DNA of 64,000 nt from Amycolatopsis sp. FBCC-B4732. GTDB lineage: Bacteria > Actinomycetota > Actinomycetes > Mycobacteriales > Pseudonocardiaceae. The stretch spans positions 4,860,001 to 4,924,000 of the forward strand of contig NZ_CP095376.1 in assembly GCF_023008405.1 (NCBI RefSeq), given 5' to 3'. Shown here piece by piece: positions 42,669 through 51,301 of this stretch. A program made the position numbers and the translations under genes. Each line of letters opens with the position of its first letter. Positions within the stretch are counted from its first letter, which is position 1. A model generated the notes under the pieces. That model saw only the letters and a list, made by a program, of their open reading frames with translations. It was not told where the DNA came from and did not search any database.

Positions 42669-45563
42669 TCAACTCGCTGCGGAGCCGGGGCTCATCAGCT
42701 CGGTGAGCTGCCCCCGGCCGGTCACGGTCAGTTTGCGGTAGATCCGGGTCAGGCGCAGCTCCACCAAGCGGCTGCTCAGCTGCAACGCCCGCGCGATCTC
42801 GGGGTTCGTGCGGCCCGCGGCGGCGAGTGCGGCGATCCGGGCCTCCTGTTCGGACAGTGCGCCGGCGGGGTCGCCGGGCGCGGGACGGTCGGCGATGTCG
42901 TGCCCGCGGCGGGCCAGCCGGCCGGAGACGTCGCGGATCTTCTCCGCGAGCCCGGCCGGCAGCAGCTGCGGCCGCAGGGTCGCGACCCGCCCGATCAAGG
43001 CGGTGGCTTCGGCGACGTCCCCGTCGTCGAGCCGCGCGGCGGCGAGTTCGGTTACGGCGGTGAGGAAGTCGACGCGCCGGGCCGTCCCCTCCAGCAGCTC
43101 GACCGCGCGTTCCAGGTGCGCCCGGCGTTCGGTGCCGGTGAAGACGTCGGCCAGGCGCAGGCTCGTGGCGCCGCGCGCGCCCGGCACGCCCCAGGTTTCC
43201 GCGCGTGCCAGCGCCTCCCGGGCCAGTTCGACGGCGCCGTCGGCGCCGGAGCGGGCCAGTGCCAGCGCCGCGCCGGTCCGCCACGGCAGGTCGACGGGGT
43301 TGCCTTCGCGCCGCCCGGTGGTGCCGCGCCCGGCCGCGCGGAACGCTTCGAGCGCGGCTCGGGCGTCCCCCTTCGCCAGGTGGACGCGGCCGCGTTGCAG
43401 CAGCAGGTACCCGGCGGCCAGGCCGTCGTCCGCGCCGGCCGGCAGCACCGGGCCCACCGCGCGCTCGGCGTCGTCGAGCCGCATCGCGGCCAGTGCCGCT
43501 TCCGCGCGCACGGCCCGCAGCCCGGGCAGCGCCCGCGGGTGCCAGGCGCGTTCGGGCAGCCGGGCCACCGCGGCTTCGAGATCGGCCTGGGCCTGGCCGA
43601 GATTGCCGCGGCGCAGTTCGCAGCGGGCCCGCAGCAGCACCGCGTTCGCCGCGACCGCGCGGGCCCCGGCGCGGACCGCGTCCTGGTGGACGTCGGTGAG
43701 GCCAAGCACGGCCTCGGAAAGCTCGTCGGTGCACAGCAGCACCCACGCGGCCCGCAGGCGCAGGGTGTGCGGCAGGTTCGCGCGCGGTTCGAGCGCGAGC
43801 CGGGCGAGTTCCCGGGCCCGGCCGGGCTCGCGGCCGCGGCGGGCGAGCTCGACCGCGGTCGTCGCCGCGCGCACCGGGTCGGTGTCGCCCGGCTCCGGGT
43901 GCGGCGCGTCGAACGCGGTGGCCGGGACGACCGGGCCGGCCGCGCAGTCCTCCTGCGCCAGCCTGCCGAGCGCGGCCAGCGCGGACGTGCCGGCCTCGAA
44001 CCCGCTGCGGCGGCGGCAGGTCGCGGCGATCACGCGGTGCGCGGTGCGGGTGTCACCGCGGGCGAGCAGGTGGTCGGCCGCTTCGAGCAGGACCGCGCCG
44101 GAGACCTCGGGACCGGTGTCGAGCAGGACGCGCTGCAGGCGCTGGTCGCTCAGCTCCGGTTCGTCGGCGACCTCGGCCAGCGCGAGCCCGAGCATCAGCT
44201 TCCGGCGTTCGGCCGGGCTGACCGGTTCGCGCAGCGCCCGGCCGAGCAGCCGCGCCGCGCCGGCGTCGTCCCCGAGCACCCGGCGGCGTTCCGCGGCCCG
44301 GCGCAGGGTCGCCACCGCCCACGAGGCACCGACCGGGCGGACGGCGGAGAGCAGTTCGGCGAGCTGGTCGTCCGGGACCGCGGCGCGGTAGGCGAGTTCG
44401 GCGCACCGGTTCGCGAGCTCGCCGCGTTCGGCCGCGCTCAGCGTGCCGAGCGCGGCGTCGGCGGTGGTGCCGTCGGCGATGCGCGTCGGCGCGCCTTCGC
44501 GGACCAGGCCGAACCCGACCAGCTGGCGCAGGGCGTCGCCGACGCGGCCGGCGAGCGGGCCGGCCAGGTTCGTCACGAGGTCGAAGTCGAGCAGCCCGCG
44601 GCAGACCGCGATGGCGCGCAACAGGTTCAAGGCGTCGGCGGGCAGCGCCGCGATCGAGACGGCCAGCTCGGCGGCGCGGACGTCGGCGAGGTGCGCGGTG
44701 ACGGCGGGCAGGTGCTCGGCCACCGGGTCGCCCCCGGCGGCGGCGAGCCGTTCGAGCACCGGCGCGACCAGCGCGGGCCGTCCGCCGGTGGCCCGGTGCA
44801 GGCCCGCGGTGAAGCGGGGGTCGGGCAGGCTGCCGGGGAAGCGGTCGGCGACCAGCTCGCGCAGGCCGTCCTCGGTGAGCAGCCGCACGGCGGCGGTGTC
44901 CCCGCCCGGCACGGCCGCGTGCTCACCGGTGGCGAGCACGGACCGGACGAGCAGCATCGGCGCCTGCTGCAGCCGGTGCTCCATGGCTTCGAGCCAGGCC
45001 TTCGAGCCGGGGTCCGCCCACTGGGCGTCGTCGACGGCGATCAGCAGCGGGCCCTGGCTCGCGACGCCCACGAAGTCGCCGCAGAGGGTCGGGATGGACC
45101 GCTCGGCCGAGGTGCGGCCGCAGGAGCGCGGCCCGCCGTCGAGCCGGCAGTCGGCGTCGGCGATGTCGGCGAAGAGCCGGTTGATGACGCCGCGGTGCAC
45201 GGCCGATTCCCCGGGCGAGCAGGAGGCGAAGGCGGTGATGACACCGGCGACCCTGGCTTCCCGGACGGCGGCGGCGAGCAGCGCGCTGCGCCCGGCCCCG
45301 CGCGGGCCGACGACGGTCACCTGGCCCGACCGCCCGGCCAGCACCCCGCGAATCCCCCGCCGCAGCACGGCGATCTCGTCCTCCCGTTCGACCAGCCGCG
45401 TTTCGGCGGTGCGGCGGGAGCGGTCGTCGCGTTCCCCGAGCCAGGGAACGGTCAAAACGGGCGCGGCAACGGGCCCTGCGCTCCGCGCGACGGTGTCCAC
45501 GGAGGGCAGGGCAGGCGCGACCGGCCACGCCGATCCGGCTCTACCTGATCCGGGCACCACCAT
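42669..45563 (-). CDS. LuxR-family LAL regulator, second of three, with altered Walker A
   Basis: About 964 residues from ATG 45563; a GTG 15 nt upstream and two GTG codons just downstream of a GGAGGG site are alternatives. Walker A reads VVGPRGAGRSALL, with Arg in place of the usual Lys. Walker B is LLIAVDDAQWADP. A tetratricopeptide-like helical region follows and the C-terminal LuxR domain is LSEQEARIAALAAAGRTNPEIARALQLSSRLVELRL. It is probably a pathway activator co-transcribed with the LAL gene downstream. The Lys-to-Arg change suggests weak or no ATP hydrolysis. The promoter region upstream holds two palindromes. Confidence 0.9.
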   Translation of the reverse strand: MVVPGSGRAGSAWPVAPALPSVDTVARSAGPVAAPVLTVPWLGERDDRSRRTAETRLVEREDEIAVLRRGIRGVLAGRSGQVTVVGPRGAGRSALLAAAVREARVAGVITAFASCSPGESAVHRGVINRLFADIADADCRLDGGPRSCGRTSAERSIPTLCGDFVGVASQGPLLIAVDDAQWADPGSKAWLEAMEHRLQQAPMLLVRSVLATGEHAAVPGGDTAAVRLLTEDGLRELVADRFPGSLPDPRFTAGLHRATGGRPALVAPVLERLAAAGGDPVAEHLPAVTAHLADVRAAELAVSIAALPADALNLLRAIAVCRGLLDFDLVTNLAGPLAGRVGDALRQLVGFGLVREGAPTRIADGTTADAALGTLSAAERGELANRCAELAYRAAVPDDQLAELLSAVRPVGASWAVATLRRAAERRRVLGDDAGAARLLGRALREPVSPAERRKLMLGLALAEVADEPELSDQRLQRVLLDTGPEVSGAVLLEAADHLLARGDTRTAHRVIAATCRRRSGFEAGTSALAALGRLAQEDCAAGPVVPATAFDAPHPEPGDTDPVRAATTAVELARRGREPGRARELARLALEPRANLPHTLRLRAAWVLLCTDELSEAVLGLTDVHQDAVRAGARAVAANAVLLRARCELRRGNLGQAQADLEAAVARLPERAWHPRALPGLRAVRAEAALAAMRLDDAERAVGPVLPAGADDGLAAGYLLLQRGRVHLAKGDARAALEAFRAAGRGTTGRREGNPVDLPWRTGAALALARSGADGAVELAREALARAETWGVPGARGATSLRLADVFTGTERRAHLERAVELLEGTARRVDFLTAVTELAAARLDDGDVAEATALIGRVATLRPQLLPAGLAEKIRDVSGRLARRGHDIADRPAPGDPAGALSEQEARIAALAAAGRTNPEIARALQLSSRLVELRLTRIYRKLTVTGRGQLTELMSPGSAAS

Positions 45564-45592
45564 CACCCTCCGCCCCACAGCGGCTGCTTTCC

Positions 45593-45624
45593 GTCACTCC
45601 CCCGGCGGTGTACCGGTGAGTGAC
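45593..45624. repeat. Inverted repeat in the leader of the second LAL gene
   Basis: GTCACTC (45593-45599) and GAGTGAC (45618-45624) form a 7-bp inverted repeat with an 18-bp spacer. It lies just downstream of a candidate -10 element, where a bound protein would block initiation. Confidence 0.45.
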
Positions 45625-45634
45625 GTGGCTCTCC

Positions 45635-45664
45635 AGCCTAAGACGACCAATGTTGGTTTAACAA
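45635..45664 (-). promoter_or_regulatory. Candidate promoter of the LAL regulator operon
   Basis: On the minus strand TTGTTA (45664-45659) and TAGGCT (45640-45635) are 18 bp apart. The spacer contains the palindrome ACCAA-TG-TTGGT (45646-45657). A transcript from here would have a leader of about 65 nt. Confidence 0.5.
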
Positions 45665-45825
45665 GTCCAGCACCTTCGTTTTGTCTGCGGTTGACCCCTG
45701 CCGACAACGCACTACCCACGAAGACCCAGAAATCCCTACATTAAGGCAAAGCGACTTGACACCCCGCCAGGGCCGTGGGTGAAGGTGGCTCGACACCCCG
45801 TCCGACCGGTTTCGAGGCCGCGAAC

Positions 45826-47049
45826 ATGAAAAACTCCCACGATCGCCGCCCCGCGAAGATCGGCTCGGCATCCCTGTCCTTCGGCGGCTGGGGCGACTAC
45901 GAGGTGTGGGCGGCGCATGGATTCACACCCAAACCCAACTCGGACCCGGCTCACGCGCCGGAGCCGCAGGTGGAGGCCGTCGAAGAGGCGGGTGAGGATA
46001 CCGGTGAGCGGGACGCGCGACCGGGGAAGGCGGCTGGTGGTGCCCGGCCGGCCACGGGGCGGGGCAAGCGGGGCGGGAAGGCGGCGGGGGCGGGCGCTGG
46101 GGGTACGACCCGCGCCGACGAGCGCGACTCGGGCACCGCGACCCGCACCGGCAAGGGCGGGCGCGGCTCCGGTGCCGCCGCGACCGGTACCGGCACGACC
46201 GCCGGCGCCGCCCGGGGCAAGCGCGGCACCCGCCCCGAGAAAGCCGCGGGCGCGACCGCCAGCAGTGCCGGCGGGCAAGACGCCGGTCGTGGCTCTGCTT
46301 CCGGCGATGCCGCGCACAGGCCCGGCAAGAGTGCCCGCGACCCCGGCCCGCGCCCAACCGGCCGTAGCGTCCCCGCCCGCACCGGCGAGCGCGGCACCGG
46401 CACGCACCGAACCGGCCCCGCGGAACCCGCCCACGCCGACCGCGACCCCGGCCCGGGCGATGCCACCCGCGAGCGCGGCCCGCGTCGAGACGAGCAAACC
46501 GGACCCGGCGAGACAGGCGAGCGCGGCCCACGCCGAGCGGAACGAACCGAACCCGCCCGCGGCCGCGACACCGGCGCGGAGCGCAGCGAAGCCGTCCACG
46601 AAACCCGGCCAGGCAAGCCCCTCGATCCCGCCGAGGACGACCGCACCCGTGGGCGCCGTGCCGCCAGTCTCGGGACGCACCCCATCCCCGCCCTCGACGA
46701 ACACACCACCCGGGAACGTCCCCGTCCCTACGTCCGCGGCAGCACTCCCCCGCCTCCCCGGGCCCGGCACGTCCTCCCGCCGGAAGTCATGCTCTTCGCC
46801 ACCGGCCGGCACCGCGGCGCCGCCGGCCTCGATCCGGATCTCACCGCCCTGTGCCGGATGTGCCAGATCCCCACCTCGATCGCTGAGGTCTCCGCCTACC
46901 TCCGGCAGTCGCTCGACGCCACCCGCGACCTCGTACAGCACGGGATCGACCTCGGGCTGCTCGTCGCCGACGTCGCGGAGCTCGGGATCGCCGGCCGGCC
47001 GCCGCTCGCGTTGCTGCACCGCGTGCACCAGGGACTGCTCCGCCTGTGA
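45826..47049 (+). CDS. DUF742-domain protein with long low-complexity N-terminal region
   Basis: 407 residues from ATG 45826, chosen for the GAGG 9 nt upstream; GTG 45775 is an in-frame alternative. The C-terminal 110 residues (RPYVRGSTPPPP ... LDPDLTALCRMCQIPTSIAEVSAYLRQSLDATRDLV) resemble DUF742, normally a protein of 110-200 residues. DUF742 proteins usually sit in four-gene 'conservon' operons with a sensor kinase, a roadblock protein and a small GTPase. None of those is nearby. Residues 50-290 are Gly/Ala/Arg/Thr/Pro repeats, probably disordered. A second plus-strand frame is also open through this part with similar codon bias, so a frameshift cannot be fully excluded. Role unknown; perhaps a DNA-binding or signalling adaptor. 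Confidence 0.7.
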   Translation: MKNSHDRRPAKIGSASLSFGGWGDYEVWAAHGFTPKPNSDPAHAPEPQVEAVEEAGEDTGERDARPGKAAGGARPATGRGKRGGKAAGAGAGGTTRADERDSGTATRTGKGGRGSGAAATGTGTTAGAARGKRGTRPEKAAGATASSAGGQDAGRGSASGDAAHRPGKSARDPGPRPTGRSVPARTGERGTGTHRTGPAEPAHADRDPGPGDATRERGPRRDEQTGPGETGERGPRRAERTEPARGRDTGAERSEAVHETRPGKPLDPAEDDRTRGRRAASLGTHPIPALDEHTTRERPRPYVRGSTPPPPRARHVLPPEVMLFATGRHRGAAGLDPDLTALCRMCQIPTSIAEVSAYLRQSLDATRDLVQHGIDLGLLVADVAELGIAGRPPLALLHRVHQGLLRL

Positions 47050-47051
47050 AC

Positions 47052-47083
47052 TAGACACTTCCAGGATCCGGCGAACCTAGGCT
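47052..47083 (+). promoter_or_regulatory. Candidate promoter of the O-methyltransferase gene
   Basis: TAGGCT (47078-47083) ends 6 nt before the ATG at 47090, the spacing of a leaderless actinobacterial transcript. TAGACA (47052-47057) could be the -35, though the 20-bp spacer is long. Confidence 0.45.
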
Positions 47084-47089
47084 TCCGCC

Positions 47090-47755
47090 ATGGCGACCCA
47101 ACTACTGGCGTCCTCCGACGTGCTCGGCTACGTGAGCGAGCATTCGCAAGCCGAGGACGAGATCCTGCGCGAACTGCGCGACGAGACGGCCTCGCTGCCC
47201 ATGGGCGCGGCGATGCAGGTGTCCGCGGAAGAAGGCCGGCTGCTCGCGCTGCTGGTCAAGCTCACCCGGGCGCGGCTGGTGGTGGAGGTCGGCACCTTCA
47301 CCGGCTACAGCTCCCTCTGCATGGCCCGGGCGCTGCCCGCCACCGGGCTGCTCATCACCTGCGACGTCACCGACCGCTGGCCGGCGTTCGGGCGGCCCTA
47401 CTGGCGGCGGGCCGGCGTCGAAGACCGGATCGACCTGCGGATCGATCCCGCCACGCAGGTGCTCGACACGCTCTTCTACGAGTACGGGCCCGGCACCGTC
47501 GACCTGGTCTTCATCGACGCCGACAAGGTCGGGTACGCCGCCTACTACGAGGCCGCGCTCGGGCTGCTGGCGCCGGACGGGCTCATCGTCGTCGACAACA
47601 CGCTCTTCTTCGGCCGCGTCACCGATCCCGAAGCCCAGGACCCCGACACCGTCGCCATCCGCGAGTTCAACCGCTTCGTGCGCGACGACCCGCGCGTGGA
47701 GATGTCGCTGCTGCCGATGGCCGACGGCATCACGCTCATCCGCAAAGCCGGCTGA
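47090..47755 (+). CDS. fkbG: SAM-dependent O-methyltransferase, methoxymalonyl-ACP pathway
   Basis: 221 residues of the caffeoyl-CoA/catechol O-methyltransferase family. Motif I is VVEVGTFTGYSS and the metal-binding region is DLVFIDADK followed by IVVDNTLFFG. With fkbH, I, J and K convergent immediately downstream, it should methylate the 2-hydroxyl of hydroxymalonyl-ACP to give methoxymalonyl-ACP. The length matches FkbG/AsmN-type enzymes. It starts 40 nt after the DUF742 gene and probably has its own promoter. A terminator follows. Confidence 0.9.
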   Translation: MATQLLASSDVLGYVSEHSQAEDEILRELRDETASLPMGAAMQVSAEEGRLLALLVKLTRARLVVEVGTFTGYSSLCMARALPATGLLITCDVTDRWPAFGRPYWRRAGVEDRIDLRIDPATQVLDTLFYEYGPGTVDLVFIDADKVGYAAYYEAALGLLAPDGLIVVDNTLFFGRVTDPEAQDPDTVAIREFNRFVRDDPRVEMSLLPMADGITLIRKAG

Positions 47756-47766
47756 AACCCGCGCGG

Positions 47767-47799
47767 AAAGGCCGCCACGGACCCACCGTGGCGGCCTTT
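47767..47799 (+). terminator. Terminator of fkbG
   Basis: AAAGGCCGCCACGG (47767-47780) pairs perfectly with 47786-47799 over 14 bp, with a 5-nt ACCCA loop. It starts 11 bp after the fkbG stop; the stem ends in TTT and is followed by CTCC. Confidence 0.85.
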
Positions 47800-47820
47800 C
47801 TCCGTGCCCGGCAACGGGAA

Positions 47821-47853
47821 AAGGGCCCGCCCCCGAACCGGGAGCGGGCCCTT
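47821..47853 (-). terminator. Terminator of the fkbK-J-I-H operon
   Basis: AAGGGCCCGC (47821-47830) pairs with GCGGGCCCTT (47844-47853) around a 13-nt loop. On the minus strand the stem runs into TTTTCCC, a proper U-tract, 13 bp past the fkbH stop. Confidence 0.85.
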
Positions 47854-47866
47854 CCTCGGACAAAAC

Positions 47867-48952
47867 TCAGCGCACGCCGACCGGCTCGGTGAGGTCGGGC
47901 GCCACCAGGGACACCGTCGTGGGCTCCTCCTGCGGCACCGGCTCCAGGTGCAGCCGCTGCAGGCCCGGGACCTCGCCGGAGGGCAGCACGGCCGTGCACG
48001 CGCACGCGTCGTCGGCGAACCCGGCGAAGCGGTAGGCGATCTCCATCATCCGGTTGCGGTCGGTCGCGCGGAAGTCGGCGACCAGGTGCGCGTCGGCGCT
48101 CGCGGCCTGGTTGGCCAGCCAGCGCAGGATGATCGAGCCCGCGCCGAACGACACGACCCGGCACGACGTCGCCAGCAGCTTGAGGTGCCAGAACTCCTCG
48201 AACGTCTCCAGCAGGATCACCCCGACCGCGCCGTGCGGCCCGAAGCGGTCGCGCATGCTGACCACCAGCACCCGGTGCGACGGGTCGTCGAGCAGGCCGC
48301 GCAGCTTCTCGTCGGAGTAGTGGATGCCGGTGGCGTTCATCTGGCTGGTGCGCCGGGTCAGCTCCTCCACCCGGGACAGCTCGGTGTCGGTGGCCGGCAG
48401 GATCGTCATCCGCAGGTCGAGCGAGCGCAGGAAGTCCTCGTCCGGGCCGGCGAACCCGGCCTGGGCCTCCTGGCGGCGGAAGGACGCCTGGTACATCTGA
48501 CGCCGCCGCCGCGAGTCGACGGTGACCGTCTCCGGGCTGAACTCCGGCAGGTCCGCCAGTTCCAGCACGTCCTCGGCTCGGTAGGTGCGCACCTGCGGGT
48601 GGTGGTAGGTCACCTCGGCCAGTTCGCTGTCGCGGTCGTCGACGAACGCGATCGTCTCGAGGGCGAACTTCAGCTCGTCGGCGATCGCCTTGACCGACTG
48701 GGACTTCGCGTGCCAGCCGATCTGCGGCAGCACGAAGTACTCCGCGAGGCCGAGCTCCTCCAGCCGCGCCCAGGCGTGTTCGTGGTCGTTCTTGCTCGCC
48801 ACCGACTGCAGGATGCCGCGCGCGTCGAGGGTCTTCACGAGCTGGCGGATCTCTTCGGAAACCTCGACGGTGCCGTCTTCGAGCAACGTGCCGTTCCACA
48901 GGGTTTCGTCGAGGTCCCACACCAGGCACTTGACCATGGTCGTGCTAGCCAC
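47867..48952 (-). CDS. fkbH: FkbH-like HAD-family glyceryl transferase/phosphatase
   Basis: 361 residues. I choose GTG 48952 because AGGAGG lies 6 nt upstream; ATG 48937 would be 21 nt from it. The N-terminal HAD phosphatase motif is DLDETLWNG (DxDxT). The C-terminal half is the acyltransferase-like part (VVSMRDRFGPHGAVGVILLE). FkbH takes 1,3-bisphosphoglycerate, removes the phosphate and loads a glyceryl unit onto the dedicated ACP, the first step to methoxymalonyl-ACP. It is the last gene of the operon, 11 nt after the acyl-CoA dehydrogenase. Confidence 0.93.
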   Translation of the reverse strand: MASTTMVKCLVWDLDETLWNGTLLEDGTVEVSEEIRQLVKTLDARGILQSVASKNDHEHAWARLEELGLAEYFVLPQIGWHAKSQSVKAIADELKFALETIAFVDDRDSELAEVTYHHPQVRTYRAEDVLELADLPEFSPETVTVDSRRRRQMYQASFRRQEAQAGFAGPDEDFLRSLDLRMTILPATDTELSRVEELTRRTSQMNATGIHYSDEKLRGLLDDPSHRVLVVSMRDRFGPHGAVGVILLETFEEFWHLKLLATSCRVVSFGAGSIILRWLANQAASADAHLVADFRATDRNRMMEIAYRFAGFADDACACTAVLPSGEVPGLQRLHLEPVPQEEPTTVSLVAPDLTEPVGVR

Positions 48953-48963
48953 CGGAATCCTCC

Positions 48964-50085
48964 TCAGTCGCCGGTATTCACGAGGACACGGGTGTGCCCC
49001 GCCAGGATGAGCTGGCAGATCTCGTTGCTGCCTTCGATGAGTTCCATCAGCTTCGCGTCGCGGTGCGCCCGGGCGACCACGTGGCCGTCCTGGGCCGCGG
49101 CCGAGGCCAGCACCTGCACCGCCGTGCCCGACCCGCGGGCCGCCGCCGTCGAGCTGACGTACTTGGCCAGCACGGTCGCGACCACCATCTCGGGTGAACG
49201 GTCGTCCCAGGCCCGGCTGGCGTGTTCGCACACGCGGGTCGCGGCCTGCTCGTCGGCGTAGAGGTCGGCCAGGTGCCGGGCCACGAGCTGGCGGTCGGCC
49301 AGCGGAACCCCGCCCTGGTGCCGGTTCGCCGCGTGCTCGCCGGCCGCGGCCAGGCAGGCCCGCAGGATGCCGACGCAGCCCCAGGCCACCGAGATCCGGC
49401 CGTAGGCGAGCGCGGTGGTGATGAGCATCGACAGCTCGACCCCGCCGCCGCCGAGCACCGCCGAGCGCGGCAGCCGGACGTCGTGGAGCCGGACGGTCGA
49501 GTGGCCGGCGGCGCGGCACCCGCTGGGGTGCGGGACGCGTTCGATCGTGACGCCCTCGGCGTTCGAGGGCACCACGACCGCGGTGCCGAGGCCGTCGAGC
49601 TCGCCGACGACCACGATCAGGTCCGCGTACGCCGCCGCGGTGATCCAGACCTTCTCACCGTTGATCACGACGTCGTCGCCGTCGGCGCGGACGGTCGTGG
49701 CCACCGACGACAGGTCGCTGCCCGCCGCGGGTTCGCTGAACGCCACCGCGGCCAGGTCGCCGGAGGTGAGCCGGCCGAGGTAGTTCGCCCGCTGGGCGCG
49801 GTCGCCGAAGCGCTGGATGGTCCAGGCCGCCATGCCCTGCGAGGTCATCACGCTGCGCAGCGAGCTGCACAGCGAACCGGCGTGCGCGGTGAACCATCCA
49901 CTGTGGAGGCTGCTGACGCCGAGCCCGCCGAACTGGGCGGGCACTTCGGCGCACAGCAGGCCCCGCGCGCCCAGCGCGCGCAACAGGTCTTCGGGCAGCC
50001 GTCCCTCGACGTCCCAGGCCGCCGCCTGGTCACCGACCCGGGCGGTCAGCTCGGCGGCGGCCGCCGCGAGGGGGTGCTCACTCAT
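48964..50085 (-). CDS. fkbI: Acyl-CoA dehydrogenase-like enzyme (FkbI) of methoxymalonyl-ACP synthesis
   Basis: 373 residues of the flavin acyl-CoA dehydrogenase fold: AFSEPAAGSDLSS and VWITAAAYADLIVVVG for FAD and substrate, and IEGSNEICQLILAG, which carries the conserved Glu near the C-terminus. In this pathway it acts on the ACP-bound intermediate rather than a CoA ester, helping oxidise the glyceryl unit to hydroxymalonyl-ACP. Its start overlaps the ACP gene by 8 nt, as in other methoxymalonate operons. Confidence 0.92.
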   Translation of the reverse strand: MSEHPLAAAAAELTARVGDQAAAWDVEGRLPEDLLRALGARGLLCAEVPAQFGGLGVSSLHSGWFTAHAGSLCSSLRSVMTSQGMAAWTIQRFGDRAQRANYLGRLTSGDLAAVAFSEPAAGSDLSSVATTVRADGDDVVINGEKVWITAAAYADLIVVVGELDGLGTAVVVPSNAEGVTIERVPHPSGCRAAGHSTVRLHDVRLPRSAVLGGGGVELSMLITTALAYGRISVAWGCVGILRACLAAAGEHAANRHQGGVPLADRQLVARHLADLYADEQAATRVCEHASRAWDDRSPEMVVATVLAKYVSSTAAARGSGTAVQVLASAAAQDGHVVARAHRDAKLMELIEGSNEICQLILAGHTRVLVNTGD

Positions 50086-50353
50086 CGAGCAGGCGCCCCA
50101 CGAGCGCCGTCATGCTTTCGACGGTGCGGAAGTTGTCGAGCTTGAGGTCCGGCCCGACGATGGCGATGCCGTAGGTCTGCTCGAGGAACACGACCAGCTC
50201 CATGGCGAACATCGAGGAGACCAGGCCGGTGCGGAAGAGGTCCTGGTCGTCCGGGACGTCCTGCTTGACGCGTCCGGTCAGGAACTCCCGGATCTCCCGC
50301 GTGACGGCCTCCGGCGTGCGCGCCGGGGTTGCGGTGGTGGAGACGTCGTTCAC
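50078..50353 (-). CDS. fkbJ: Dedicated acyl carrier protein for methoxymalonyl extender
   Basis: 91 residues from GTG 50353, directly after the fkbK stop. The phosphopantetheine serine lies in GLVSSMFAMELVVFL, using the V-S-S variant common in FkbJ-type ACPs rather than DSL. It carries the glyceryl, hydroxymalonyl and methoxymalonyl intermediates and presents the finished unit to a PKS AT domain. The Thr/Pro-rich first 15 residues are probably flexible. Confidence 0.93.
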   Translation of the reverse strand: MNDVSTTATPARTPEAVTREIREFLTGRVKQDVPDDQDLFRTGLVSSMFAMELVVFLEQTYGIAIVGPDLKLDNFRTVESMTALVGRLLDE

Positions 50354-51211
50354 TCAGAACACCTTCCCGTACTCGTAAAAGCCCCGTCCGGTCTTCCGGC
50401 CGAGGTGGCCGTCGGCCACTTTGGACTGCAGCAGGGCGCACGGCGCGTGCCGCGGGTCGCCGGTGCGTTCGGCGAGCGCCCGCAGCGCGTCCGCGAGGTT
50501 GTCCAGGCCGATCAGGTCGGCGGTGCGCAGCGGGCCGGTCGGGTGGCCGAGGCAGCCCTGCATGAGCTCGTCCACGGCTTCCACCGACGCGGTGCCTTCC
50601 TCGACCAGCCGCGCGGCGTCGTTGATCATGGGGTGCAGCAGCCGGCTGGTGACGAACCCCGGCGAGTCCCGCACGACGATCGGCTTGCGGCTCAGCCGTT
50701 CCAGCAGGCCCAGCACCGCGTCCAGAGTGGACTGCTCGGTGCGGGGACCGCGGACGACCTCGACGTTCGGGATGAGGTAGGCCGGGTTCATGAAGTGCGT
50801 CGCCAGCAGGTCCGCGGGCCGTTCGACCGCTTCGGCCAGTTCGTCGACCGGGATGCCGGAAGTGTTGCTGATCAAGGGGGTCCCCGGGGCGACCAGCGCC
50901 GCGAGCTCACCGAGCACGGTGGCCTTGACCTTGTCGTCTTCGACGATCGCTTCGATGACCGCCGTCGCGTCCTTCGCCGCGCCCAGGTCGGTCGTCGCGG
51001 TCAGCTCGCCTTCGGCGACGTCGGGGAACGCGCCCATCAGCCGGCCGTGCCGCAGCTGCTGGGCCACGCGCCGCTTCGCGAGTTCCACCGCCTCGCCGTC
51101 GATTTCGACCAGGGTGACCGGGACTCCGTGTCCCAGTGCCATCGCCGTGATGGCCGAGCCCATCACCCCGCCGCCGATCACGGCCGGCCGATCCTGCGCC
51201 TGCCCGCCCAC
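50354..51211 (-). CDS. fkbK: 3-hydroxyacyl-CoA dehydrogenase-like enzyme (FkbK) of methoxymalonyl-ACP synthesis
   Basis: 285 residues from a GTG preceded by GGGAGG. The NAD-binding motif is IGGGVMGSA at residues 12-20. HFMNPAYLIPNVEVV and SPGFVTSRLLHPMINDAARLVEEG are family signatures. It oxidises the glyceryl-ACP intermediate. It leads the operon fkbK-J-I-H with spacings of 0, -8 and 11 nt. Together with fkbG the set is complete for methoxymalonyl-ACP. Confidence 0.93.
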   Translation of the reverse strand: MGGQAQDRPAVIGGGVMGSAITAMALGHGVPVTLVEIDGEAVELAKRRVAQQLRHGRLMGAFPDVAEGELTATTDLGAAKDATAVIEAIVEDDKVKATVLGELAALVAPGTPLISNTSGIPVDELAEAVERPADLLATHFMNPAYLIPNVEVVRGPRTEQSTLDAVLGLLERLSRKPIVVRDSPGFVTSRLLHPMINDAARLVEEGTASVEAVDELMQGCLGHPTGPLRTADLIGLDNLADALRALAERTGDPRHAPCALLQSKVADGHLGRKTGRGFYEYGKVF

Positions 51212-51301
51212 CGCGCCTCCCTGAGTCTTCGGGGACTTTTCCTTCGTGCGTCAGGAGCGTCGGTCACCGCGGTGGTACCGGTCAACGAACAGCGCGCATA
51301 T

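Noticed and set aside
45736..47058. A 440-codon minus-strand frame rich in Gly/Ala, superficially PE_PGRS-like
   Set aside because: It is antisense to the DUF742 gene and only mirrors its low-complexity linker. It has no ribosome-binding site, and the plus strand has a conserved C-terminal domain.
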